From contig SKKV01000166.1 of assembly GCA_007123575.1 (NCBI GenBank), positions 1 to 19,844 on the forward strand: a DNA stretch of 19,844 bases, read 5' to 3'. The position numbers and the translations under genes are program-made. Below, piece by piece: positions 7,192-14,204 of this stretch (within the stretch, counting starts at the first letter, position 1; every line of letters begins with the position of its first letter). The DNA is from Wenzhouxiangella sp. (GTDB lineage Bacteria > Pseudomonadota > Gammaproteobacteria > Xanthomonadales > Wenzhouxiangellaceae). The notes under the pieces were generated by a model that was not told the DNA's origin, did not search any database, and saw only the letters and a program-made list of their open reading frames with translations.

Positions 7192-8427
7192 TCAGATCAG
7201 GTCCCAGTCGGTCTGCTCTTCGCGCGATTTGGTCAGAAGCCAGTTAATGCCCGGCGGCATCAGTTCGCCGGGCTTCATGCCGCTGAGCACGAGCATGACC
7301 AGCGGCGCAAGCTGAAGGGCGCGTCGCCAGCGGCTGCCGTTGGCCGGGTCAATTTCCAGGCCGACCGCATCCAGGTGCAAGGCTTCCATGAAACTGAAGG
7401 TGTCCTCGTCGCTGTCATCGGGCGGGGCGGCGACCAGCATGTCGTCGCTGATGGCGTGAATGCCTTCCTTGAGCAGGCAGATCGAACGATGATCCGACTT
7501 TAGCAGCAGTGCTGGCAGGCGGGTTACCAGCTCCCTGGCTGATTGGCCGGTCGGGCTATGCACGGCAAGCACCACCGCTTCTCGTTCCAGGGCTCGCCTG
7601 AGGCTGGCAATTTGCTCGCTGGAAGGCAGGCGCGAGCGCGCTCGCACCGTATCCGATACCGGTTCGAAGATCAGATCGTGGCCACCGGGGCCAGACAGCG
7701 ACTGGATCAGTACAGCCGGTGGCGATTGGTCGGAACGCAGACTGGCCCGCCATTGGCGCAGGCCGTGAGGCGGCAGCAGCTGTGACGGTGGCGGTGAGAG
7801 CAGGCGGTCGAAGAAGCTCAACCAGTTATGCATCAAGCGATGGCGCTGGGTCTTGTTGCCGTGCCGAATCCAGCCGATGATTTGGTTGTGACGCACGGTC
7901 AGGCCCCAACGCAGGGCTGGCGGCGAGGTGGCCAGTGACCAGAACGCTCCAAGCGAGAGCACTTCGCTGCCCTTGTGCTGGACCGGATCAAGCTGGTAAA
8001 CCTCGCGGATCAGCTCGCGCAGCGAGCGCGCCGAGCACAAGGCCATGCGTACGGAAAGCCCGGTGCGGCGGGCCAGTTCATCGGCCAGGCCAAACTTCAG
8101 CGGCGAATCCACCAGCAGGGTCAGCCAGCCGGCCTCTTTGAGAATTGGCAAGGCATTGTGGCGCTGGGCCCAGATGGTCGGCATCAGGGCTGCCACTTCC
8201 GGATCAATCTGGCTGGCGCGCGGGCACATATAGGGGATGTTGGCCTGTGAAGCCAGGCCTTGTTCCAGCTCTTCGGCCTCCAGAATGCCGAGATCGACCA
8301 GGGCCTGGCCGAAATAGCCGCCCTGCAGGCGCTGGTGTTCGAGTGCGCGCTCGATTTCCGCTTCGCTGATCCGGCCCAGTTCGAGCAGGGCCTCGCCAAG
8401 GTGTTTCTTGTTGTCGGACTTGGTCAT
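7192..8427 (-). CDS. Degenerate GspE/PilB-like protein with MshEN-type N-terminus (pseudo-ATPase)
   Basis: Cytoplasmic protein, 411 aa. Residues ~9-65 form two helical repeats, LGEALLELGRISEAEIERAL and FGQALVDLGILEAEELEQGL, as in the N-terminal (MshEN/T2SSE_N) domain of type II secretion and type IV pilus ATPases. Residues ~100-145 fit the linker to the ATPase. The rest follows the order of a secretion ATPase with its motifs lost: HSPTGQSA (290-297) where GPTGSGKT is expected, LKEGIHA for the Asp box, DAVGLEID (353-360) for the Walker B GEIRD motif, and LVLSGMKP for LVLSTLHT. The Walker A lysine is absent and the C-terminal region including the usual Cys-zinc loop is missing. ATP hydrolysis is therefore unlikely; a binding or regulatory role is inferred. 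It lies 11 nt after the sulfotransferase gene. The frame is intact, so it is not an obvious pseudogene. Confidence 0.8.
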   Translation of the reverse strand: MTKSDNKKHLGEALLELGRISEAEIERALEHQRLQGGYFGQALVDLGILEAEELEQGLASQANIPYMCPRASQIDPEVAALMPTIWAQRHNALPILKEAGWLTLLVDSPLKFGLADELARRTGLSVRMALCSARSLRELIREVYQLDPVQHKGSEVLSLGAFWSLATSPPALRWGLTVRHNQIIGWIRHGNKTQRHRLMHNWLSFFDRLLSPPPSQLLPPHGLRQWRASLRSDQSPPAVLIQSLSGPGGHDLIFEPVSDTVRARSRLPSSEQIASLRRALEREAVVLAVHSPTGQSARELVTRLPALLLKSDHRSICLLKEGIHAISDDMLVAAPPDDSDEDTFSFMEALHLDAVGLEIDPANGSRWRRALQLAPLVMLVLSGMKPGELMPPGINWLLTKSREEQTDWDLI

Positions 8428-8438
8428 GGCGTGGTGAT

Positions 8439-9431
8439 TCAGCGTCGCAACCAGGGCTTGAGCATGCTGAAGGCTTGCAAGGGCCCAAGCGGATTAAGCA
8501 TCAGCCGGCACCGCTCGCGTTCACGCGCATCAATCAGGCTGAGCATGGGTGCCAGCTCGGCCACCCGCTTTTCGATCAACTGCCAGCGTTGCCAGAAAGC
8601 ATCGTCGCCGCTCGCCGGGCTGCCCGCAGCCAACTCGAGCAGCAACCGATAGGCATCGCGAACCACTGGATTGAGGTCTGGCGCGCTGTTCAGATCATCG
8701 CTGGAAAAGCGGGTATGGCGCAGCCCGCGATCGAGAAATTCGTCGGCATAGGCCTCGATTCGCTCCAACGGCGCCAAATCCGGCGGCAGCTGCAGCTCCT
8801 GCGCCAGGCGGGACAGCTCGGCTACCGGCTGGTCAATCAGCTGGTCGTAGTCGACCACGCATAGTCGGTAGGGTCGGGTTCGACCGAGGTAGGGCACGAT
8901 GCTGACCAGCCACTCCAGGTCACTGACTGCCTGGTGACCGCGCCGGGGGTCGAGACGGGCACGGGAGCGAGCCACGCTGAGCGGATTGCGCAGGGCGATG
9001 ACAAAGCTGGGCTCGATGTTCAGCGAGGCCAGTACCGGCTCCCAGAAGGGAAGTATGCGCAGGGTGCGACCATATTTGAAGCCCCAGATCGGCACGTTCG
9101 GAAACTTGCGCTGGATGAGCTGCCTGGCCTTGTTCTGCGGGTCGTTCATGGCGTCCCCCTGCAATTCGTCGGCGTCGATCAGGCGCACGCTGTCGGCACG
9201 AATGCCGATGCGCTTGCGCACCGCCTTGCTCAGCTCCAGCAACTCGGCGTCCTCGAAGAAGCCGGTTGGGTTCTTGCGGCTGGCGCGCTTGAAGTCCTGG
9301 CCCAACTCCACCCCCAGGGCGGCGAGGGCACGCGCGACCGTGCTGGTGCCGCTGCGGCCGGCACCAATAACAAAGACAGCCCTCTGCGCGGAAGCAGGCT
9401 CCGGAAACGGCTGGATCGAGACTGGATTCAT
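8439..9431 (-). CDS. Sulfotransferase family protein
   Basis: Predicted transfer of sulfate from PAPS to a hydroxyl or amine of a carbohydrate or other acceptor, 330 aa. The PAPS-binding 5'-loop is FVIGAGRSGTSTVARAL at ~20-36; the 3'-phosphate site is RNPLSVARSRARL at ~148-160 with the usual Arg and Ser. A GFFED segment (~57-61) sits where glycan sulfotransferases hold the strand after the P-loop. No signal peptide or membrane segment is seen, so it should act in the cytoplasm. The start at ATG 9431 puts the P-loop at the usual distance; the frame is open upstream to ATG 9497 and 9617, and none of the starts has a good ribosome site. The next gene (7192-8427) follows after 11 nt. Acceptor unknown. 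Confidence 0.82.
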   Translation of the reverse strand: MNPVSIQPFPEPASAQRAVFVIGAGRSGTSTVARALAALGVELGQDFKRASRKNPTGFFEDAELLELSKAVRKRIGIRADSVRLIDADELQGDAMNDPQNKARQLIQRKFPNVPIWGFKYGRTLRILPFWEPVLASLNIEPSFVIALRNPLSVARSRARLDPRRGHQAVSDLEWLVSIVPYLGRTRPYRLCVVDYDQLIDQPVAELSRLAQELQLPPDLAPLERIEAYADEFLDRGLRHTRFSSDDLNSAPDLNPVVRDAYRLLLELAAGSPASGDDAFWQRWQLIEKRVAELAPMLSLIDARERERCRLMLNPLGPLQAFSMLKPWLRR

Positions 9432-9585
9432 GGGTGTGTGCTGGTTGGCTCTGGCGCCTGCCGGTCTGCTGCCGGCTCGGTCAGTAATCTTCCTCATGAT
9501 ACCGGGCCAGTTCCGATCATGCGAGTAGAATGCATCTGATGCTTCTGTTACCCCATGTCGGCCCACGCCGCGTGTCGCATTTGCC

Positions 9586-10392
9586 GTGAGTGGTCCAGAG
9601 CGCATTCGCCTGGCCAACCCCTGGTGGCGACGGCTGCTTAGGCGCTGGCGTCATTGGCGGGGCGGGGAGCCGGTTAAGGCACATCTGGTTCAAATCGTCG
9701 AAGCGGACGGCGGACGACGCAAGCGGGTCATTTTTGAAACCGAGCAGGAAGCCGCGCGGGTGGCGAGCTGTCTGCGCGCCCTTACACCCATCGGACGCTT
9801 TCCCGGCCTGCTTGACGAGTCTGGTCTGCGACTGGAAGTCGAGTTCCTGGCCGGGCCGGTGGCCCGCCGCCATCGTCGATCCGATCAGGCGGCCGTGGCT
9901 GAGTTTTTCGTCGATCTGTATGCCGGACAGGCCGCGACTTCAGCCAATCCCGCCGAGCTGGCATTGGCGAAAGAGGTCAATTCGGCTTTGTCGAAGCTGC
10001 ACGCGGCCGGATGGATCAAAGCCCCGGAAGCAGAGCGCCTGGCCGCGCTGGCCCGTGACTGGCAGCCGCAGCGGGCCTGGTTGGGGCATGAGTACATCGA
10101 TCCGATTGCGCGTAACTTCGTCATGGCCGATCAGCGCGCCGTGGCGATCGATATCGAGGCGCTGTGGCCGGATCAGCCGCTGGGGCTGGGGCTGGCCAAA
10201 GCCGAGCTGCGCTGGCTGGAAGTGCCGTCGGATAAGGTGTTCAGCGCTGTTTTTCAGCGCATGGGTGTGGATCTGCGAGGCCAGTATCCCTGGGTCTCGC
10301 TGTGTTTCAAAGCGGTCTACTTTGCCCAGAAGCTTGATCAGAACAAGCCCGGCCATATTCGCATCCAGGCCCTGACCCGGTTGGGCTTATGA
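9586..10392 (+). CDS. Kinase-fold (PKL) protein, possible sugar or LPS-type phosphotransferase
   Basis: Protein of 268 aa with weak but ordered signs of the protein-kinase-like fold: a basic N-terminus rich in Trp and Arg (1-26), a strand pair around VKAHLVQIVEADG and RKRVIFE (~30-51), a hinge-like VEFLAGP (~85-91), LSKLHAAGWI (~135-144) like the helix E to catalytic loop region, then Y-I-D172-P-I-A-R-N177-F-V keeping the D-x4-N spacing of kinase catalytic loops, and AIDIEAL with Asp189 where DFG or DFE stands. Such folds include aminoglycoside phosphotransferases and LPS core kinases. No Gly-rich loop is clear. The start is GTG 9586, the first start in the frame after an upstream TAG; no good ribosome site is seen. 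Divergent from the sulfotransferase gene and ended by a strong hairpin. Substrate unknown. Confidence 0.65.
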   Translation: MSGPERIRLANPWWRRLLRRWRHWRGGEPVKAHLVQIVEADGGRRKRVIFETEQEAARVASCLRALTPIGRFPGLLDESGLRLEVEFLAGPVARRHRRSDQAAVAEFFVDLYAGQAATSANPAELALAKEVNSALSKLHAAGWIKAPEAERLAALARDWQPQRAWLGHEYIDPIARNFVMADQRAVAIDIEALWPDQPLGLGLAKAELRWLEVPSDKVFSAVFQRMGVDLRGQYPWVSLCFKAVYFAQKLDQNKPGHIRIQALTRLGL

Positions 10393-10404
10393 GAGCCCTA
10401 AATG

Positions 10405-10435
10405 CAACAAACCCCGCCTTAAGCGGGGTTTGTTG
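10405..10435. terminator. Intrinsic terminator, probably bidirectional
   Basis: CAACAAACCCCGC (10405-10417) and its exact reverse complement (10423-10435) form a 13-bp stem with a CTTAA loop. It lies 12 nt after the stop at 10392 and 24 nt beyond the convergent cold shock gene. T-rich ends lie within the stem on either strand, so it can serve both genes. Confidence 0.85.
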
Positions 10436-10459
10436 GCTGTTGATTCAGAAAGAATCTGA

Positions 10460-10669
10460 TCAAGCAGCAATTACGTTCGCAGCCTGCGGGCCCTTCGGGC
10501 CGTCGGTTACGTCGTAGCTCACCTTGGCGCCTTCGGCCAGGCTCTTGAAGCCGCCGCCGGTGATGGCGCTGAAGTGTACAAAGACATCGGCGCCGCCGTT
10601 GTCCTGGGAAATGAAGCCGAAGCCCTTCGCGTCGTTAAACCACTTTACGGTACCAGTCATGCTGGACAT
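10460..10669 (-). CDS. CspA-family cold shock protein
   Basis: Single-stranded nucleic-acid binding protein of 69 aa that melts RNA secondary structure and acts in the cytoplasm. The sequence is a complete CSD beta-barrel: GTVKWFNDAKGFGFISQDNG with RNP1 KGFGFI, RNP2 VFVHF, and the family-typical end GPKGPQAANVIAA. Length equals the usual 66-70 residues. ATG 10669 has AAAGG about 9 nt upstream; a second ATG three codons later is possible. The long non-coding stretch upstream fits the long structured leaders of cold-shock mRNAs, but no cold box was identified. Which paralogue of the CspA group it is cannot be told, nor whether it is cold-inducible. Confidence 0.97.
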   Translation of the reverse strand: MSSMTGTVKWFNDAKGFGFISQDNGGADVFVHFSAITGGGFKSLAEGAKVSYDVTDGPKGPQAANVIAA

Positions 10670-11102
10670 ATTTCTTTACCTTTCATTACAAGTTATTTGA
10701 TGGCACAAACAAGCGCACGCCCACCCGTGCCGGTGGTGCTGCTAAAGAAAAATCAGGGGGAAGAGCTTGAAGGGAATTCGGGGGGAACGACGATCAAATT
10801 CAACCACTGCTGTATTCCGCAGCCGTGGCCAGCATAACCCAGATCCAGCGTAAAAGCGAGAATAATTTTCATTTTCTGACTTTTGGGGAACAAGAGCTTT
10901 TGTTTCGGACGGCCGCAGGCTCCCAGGCTTGCAATTGAGCTTGGCAGGACGCATTTGCATTTATCTGCTAGGCTGATGCCTTGCGATTTTCCTTTTCCGA
11001 TGCTGGATGCCTCGAGTCGGGTAGCGTAGCCGACGACGATTCCTGCAGACCCGGTCCTGGGCCTGCGCCAGCCACTGATTTCGGCCTGGAGGCCGCCCCC
11101 AA
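10670..11102. other. 433-bp non-coding region between cold shock and RRM genes
   Basis: No convincing protein gene lies here. It must hold the promoters and leaders of both divergent genes. An A/T-rich patch around 10856-10890 stands out from the high-GC surroundings and is the likeliest promoter zone for the cold shock gene, which would give a leader of roughly 180 nt; I could not assign clean -35 and -10 boxes. On the plus strand GGAGG at 11088-11092 is the ribosome site of the RRM gene, 10 nt before ATG 11103. TTGGCA (10941) with TATCTG 15 nt later is only a weak plus-strand promoter candidate. Confidence 0.6.
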
Positions 11103-11369
11103 ATGAAGACATTGTTTGTTCGCAACATCCACCCCGAAACCCGAGAAAGCCAGATCAGAGAGCTGTTTTCGCGCTGCGGTACCGTGCGCGGCCTGAAGCT
11201 GCCGCTGGACATATTTACCCGTCGCTGCCGCGGCGTGGCCATGATCGACATGGAAGGACACGAAGCCCGCGCCGCCATGGCAGAGCTCGACGGTGCTGAA
11301 CTCAACGGCCAGTCCATCCAGGTCCGTGAAGAACGTCCGCGTGGCAAGAGACGCGGCGGTCGGCGCTGA
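11103..11369 (+). CDS. Small RNA-binding protein with one RRM domain
   Basis: Single RRM (RNP-1) protein, 88 aa, predicted to bind single-stranded RNA in the cytoplasm. RNP2 is LFVRNI at ~4-9 and RNP1 is CRGVAMIDM at ~42-50, a variant of RGFAFVEF in which the aromatic residues are replaced, which may weaken RNA stacking. The C-terminus is a short basic tail (RPRGKRRGGRR) as in cyanobacterial and proteobacterial Rbp-type proteins. The ribosome site GGAGG lies 10 nt upstream. It is divergent from a cold shock protein gene, so two small RNA binders share one regulatory region. The stop codon overlaps the candidate promoter of the next operon. Confidence 0.92.
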   Translation: MKTLFVRNIHPETRESQIRELFSRCGTVRGLKLPLDIFTRRCRGVAMIDMEGHEARAAMAELDGAELNGQSIQVREERPRGKRRGGRR

Positions 11370-11394
11370 CCCGACAGCGCCCAACGGGTATATT
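11366..11394 (+). promoter_or_regulatory. Candidate sigma70 promoter for the membrane protein-channel operon
   Basis: CTGACC (11366-11371), 17 nt, TATATT (11389-11394). The -35 matches four of six and the -10 five of six consensus bases at ideal spacing. The start of transcription would lie about 26 nt before ATG 11427. The -35 overlaps the stop codon of the RRM gene. Confidence 0.5.
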
Positions 11395-11426
11395 GAGCCG
11401 GTCCCAACAATGAACGGAGCCGGCCA

Positions 11427-11810
11427 ATGAACATGAGCAAGGTGGTGTTCGGGTTTTTCGTGCTGCTGGCACTGACCCTGAACTTCGGGTTCTTTATTGG
11501 CGAAATCGATAATCCCGATCATCACAACGTCTACGAGCTTTTCGCCGCCCTGGTTGTTGGCTTGATTGCCACGGTGATGAAGCTGGGCGAGCGCTCGCAA
11601 ATGAGTGCGATGCTGCTGGCCTCCAGTCTGGTGGTTGACCTGCACCTGATCGCCGCCGCCGTGGTCTGGGCCATTGCCGTACATATGACCGATGCCGGCC
11701 TGACCCCGGCGGTGATGGCAACCATTGTTTCCCTGTCTGGCGGTGCCTTGCTGGCCAATCTGCTGTCGGTGGTGCTGCTGACCATGGAAACCGCCGGCTA
11801 CAGTCGCTGA
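11427..11810 (+). CDS. Small four-helix membrane protein, DUF6394-like
   Basis: Integral membrane protein of 127 aa with no known reaction. Hydrophobic segments lie at about 6-27, 37-52, 60-85 and 97-121. A polar loop after the first helix, GEIDNPDHHNVYELF (~25-39), is the most distinctive element. It resembles the DUF6394 family, which I recall only loosely. ATG 11427 has GGAG 9-12 nt upstream. The stop codon shares one base with the start codon of the channel gene (TGATG at 11808-11812), so the two are translationally coupled and probably function together, perhaps as an accessory subunit of the channel. The partnership is inferred from the gene order. Confidence 0.78.
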   Translation: MNMSKVVFGFFVLLALTLNFGFFIGEIDNPDHHNVYELFAALVVGLIATVMKLGERSQMSAMLLASSLVVDLHLIAAAVVWAIAVHMTDAGLTPAVMATIVSLSGGALLANLLSVVLLTMETAGYSR

Positions 11811-13531
11811 TGAGCTCGCCGGTTCCGGGTGATGCCCACCTGGCGCTGTTTTTCCGGCGCATGCGGGCACCGCTGGTCGTGCTAATCACGGCCTACGCTA
11901 TCGCCACCTTCGGATTCACCCTGATGCCGGGCGAGGATGATCAGGGCAATCCCTGGCGCTTGAGCCTGTTCGAGGCTTTTTACGTGGTCAGCTATACCGG
12001 CTCGACCATTGGTTTCGGCGAAGTCCCATACGCGTTCTCCCCGGCCCAGCGCCTTTGGACCATTGTCAGCATTTATCTGACCGTCGTTGCCTGGCTGTTT
12101 TCCATCGGCACGATTATTTCCCTGCTCCAGGATCCGGCCTTTATTCACAGCCGCAGGCGCAGCCGATTTCGACGCGCGGTGGCCGGGTTGGGGCAGCCGT
12201 TTTACCTGGTCTGCGGCTATGGCGACACCGGACGGCTGCTGACCCGGACCCTGTCCGAACAAGGGCATGCCGTGGTCGTGATCGACCACAACGCTGACAA
12301 GATCGAAGGCCTGTCGGTAGAAACTCCGGCAGCGCCCGTGCCCCACATCCGGGCAGATGCCCGTCGCCCGGACAATCTGGAGCTGGCCGGTCTGCGCAGC
12401 CGCTGGTGCCTGGGCGTGATGGCGGTAACCGGTGACGATGCCGCCAACCTGAAGATCGCCGTCAGCGCCAAACTGCTCAACCAGCGCTGCACGGTCTATG
12501 CCCGCGCCGACGAGCGCAGCGTGGCCGACAACATGCGCTCATTCAACACCGACCATGTCGTCAATCCGGTTGAGGAATACGTGCGCCGGATGCGCCTGGC
12601 GATCAAGCAGCCGGCGGCATTCCGGCTCTATCACTGGCTGCAGTCTGGCCCAGACGCCCGCCCGCCGGAGGCGCGGCGCCCGCCGCAGGGGCGCTGGGTG
12701 CTGTGTGGTTTCGGGCGCCTGGGCCGCGCCATGCATACCATGCTGGTCGATCTCGGGTTGGAGGTGACCGTGATCGAGGAAAACAGCAACCTGCCGGGCT
12801 TGCCCACGGGCACCGTGCAAGGCCGTGGCACCGGCGCCGACAGCCTGACTGCCGCCGGCGTTGAGACCGCCGCCGGCATTCTGGCCACTACGCGCGATGA
12901 TGTTGATAACCTGTCGATCCTGATTACCGCCCGCGATCTCAACCCTGACCTGTACCTGGGCGTACTGGAAAACGGCTTGTCCAGCCACGAGCTGTTTCGC
13001 GCCGCCCAGCCCGACCTGATCGCCCAACCGAGTACCACGATTGCCGGCAGTATCCTGGCGCGCATCGCCTCGCCGCTGTTTGCCAGCTTCATCGAGCAGC
13101 TCCTGGCCCAGCCCGATGCGACCAGTGATGAGTTGGTCGAGCGTCTGATCGAGCTGGCCGGGCCCCAGCCACCCGAGCTGATGACGATAAGAATCAGTGA
13201 AAAACGAGCCCCAGCCCTGGCCCGCCTGCTGGAAGAGAATATTCCGGTCAACCTGGATGCACTGCTGCGTCGCAGCCCAAATGGGCCACGGCGTGAAGCT
13301 TTGGAGACCCTGCTGCTGCGGCGCGATAACCGCGACATTCTGCTGCCGAGCGCCGACACGGAACTGGCAATGGGCGATCGGCTGTTGCTGGCCGGGCGCG
13401 CCGGCTGCAGCTTTCGCCTGCGCGGACTGCTGGAAAACGACAACCGCCTGGCGCGCGCGCTCACCGGTCAAGATCTGCACCAGGGCTGGCTTTGGACCCG
13501 CTTGTTCGGCCGTCCTCGCATCGCCTCCTAA
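11810..13531 (+). CDS. Potassium-channel-type protein with two TrkA-N/RCK domains
   Basis: Predicted cation (K+) channel of the inner membrane, 573 aa. TM1 is at ~20-38, the pore region at ~51-75 with selectivity filter TIGFG (66-70), TM2 at ~82-105. This is the two-TM plan of Kch/MthK-type channels; TIGFG differs from classical TVGYG at two positions but fits K+ channel variation. Residues ~130-250 form a first TrkA-N/RCK domain with nucleotide motif CGYGDTG (135-141) and acidic IDHN after the second strand. Residues ~295-420 form a second, with CGFGRLG (299-305). The C-terminal ~120 residues look like a TrkA-C-type lobe. Two RCK domains in one chain would let a tetramer assemble its gating ring from its own subunits. 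It starts inside the stop of the DUF6394-like gene. Confidence 0.9.
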   Translation: MSSPVPGDAHLALFFRRMRAPLVVLITAYAIATFGFTLMPGEDDQGNPWRLSLFEAFYVVSYTGSTIGFGEVPYAFSPAQRLWTIVSIYLTVVAWLFSIGTIISLLQDPAFIHSRRRSRFRRAVAGLGQPFYLVCGYGDTGRLLTRTLSEQGHAVVVIDHNADKIEGLSVETPAAPVPHIRADARRPDNLELAGLRSRWCLGVMAVTGDDAANLKIAVSAKLLNQRCTVYARADERSVADNMRSFNTDHVVNPVEEYVRRMRLAIKQPAAFRLYHWLQSGPDARPPEARRPPQGRWVLCGFGRLGRAMHTMLVDLGLEVTVIEENSNLPGLPTGTVQGRGTGADSLTAAGVETAAGILATTRDDVDNLSILITARDLNPDLYLGVLENGLSSHELFRAAQPDLIAQPSTTIAGSILARIASPLFASFIEQLLAQPDATSDELVERLIELAGPQPPELMTIRISEKRAPALARLLEENIPVNLDALLRRSPNGPRREALETLLLRRDNRDILLPSADTELAMGDRLLLAGRAGCSFRLRGLLENDNRLARALTGQDLHQGWLWTRLFGRPRIAS

Positions 13532-13551
13532 ATAACTTCGCCCTGGCACAG

Positions 13552-13581
13552 TTGTCGGCCGGCTTGCGAATGGTGTAAACA
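13552..13581 (+). promoter_or_regulatory. Weak promoter candidate before the Coa1-like gene
   Basis: TTGTCG (13552-13557), 18 nt, TAAACA (13576-13581). Both boxes match consensus only partly. The position, in the short gap after the channel gene, is suitable. GAGG (13603-13606 region) precedes ATG 13615 as ribosome site. Confidence 0.28.
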
Positions 13582-13614
13582 TGAGGACAAAAATTCAGGG
13601 GCCGAGGATCCGAT

Positions 13615-14025
13615 ATGTCTGAAGTCGTGCAAGAAAGCTGGTGGCAGCGCAACTGGAAGTGGTTTGTTCCGGTTGGCTGCCTGGGCCTGGTGATGTTGTC
13701 GCTGGCCGGCATTGCCATGCTGTTTTTCCTGGTCATGGGCGGCATGCGCAACGCCGAAGTTACCCAGCTGGCGATCAGCATCGCCAACAATCATGCCGAA
13801 TTGGTCGAAGCCATCGGCGAGCCGATCGAGCCGCGCGGATTCATCAGCGGCAGTATCCAGACCAGCGGGCCATCGGGCGAGGCTGACCTGGCCATACCCA
13901 TAGTCGGTCCGCGCGGTCAGGCGACGCTATACGGCGAAGCCACGCGGCGCCAGCGTGAATGGACTTACCAGGTGCTGGTCGCGGAACTGGAGGATGACGG
14001 CCGAAGGCTCGATTTGCTTCGTTAA
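13615..14025 (+). CDS. Coa1-family (cytochrome oxidase complex assembly protein 1-like) membrane protein
   Basis: Protein of 136 aa with a short cytoplasmic N-terminus (SWWQRNWKW), one transmembrane helix at ~17-42 (VPVGCLGLVMLSLAGIAMLFF) and an extracytoplasmic domain. The domain carries the family pattern: a GEPIEPRGFISG segment (~67-78), then GEADLAIPIVGPRGQATLYG (~86-105) and a final W-x-Y/F strand (EWTYQVLVAEL) ending in LDLLR. In mitochondria Coa1 helps assemble cytochrome oxidase; most bacterial members are uncharacterised and no oxidase gene is near, so that role should not be transferred. It is likely independently transcribed, 83 bp after the channel gene. A weak 5-bp hairpin (14029-14045) follows the stop. 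Confidence 0.82.
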   Translation: MSEVVQESWWQRNWKWFVPVGCLGLVMLSLAGIAMLFFLVMGGMRNAEVTQLAISIANNHAELVEAIGEPIEPRGFISGSIQTSGPSGEADLAIPIVGPRGQATLYGEATRRQREWTYQVLVAELEDDGRRLDLLR

Positions 14026-14204
14026 ATCCCCTGACTTAGCCAGGGTTGGAAAAAGCGGGCGGCGATGATGTTATCCTGATTTTTCAGGGTCTTGAGAGTC
14101 TGCCCGGTGAATCGAACCTATGCCCGACGCGCATCTGCCAGCCGGAGCAGGGCCGTTGGCAAATCAATTCAATCCGGTAGGGGTGGTTTTCAGTATTCGG
14201 TGCA

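Noticed and set aside
10968..11870. 300-codon minus-strand open frame across the RRM and DUF6394-like genes
   Set aside because: It runs antisense through two supported genes and their promoter, and its protein is low-complexity Gly/Gln/His-rich.
12539..13582. 347-codon minus-strand open frame opposite the channel gene
   Set aside because: It covers the RCK-domain coding region of a clear channel gene and shows no family features.
14029..14045. Terminator after the Coa1-like gene (CCCTG...CAGGG)
   Set aside because: Only a 5-bp stem with a 7-nt loop and no T-run; too weak to call.
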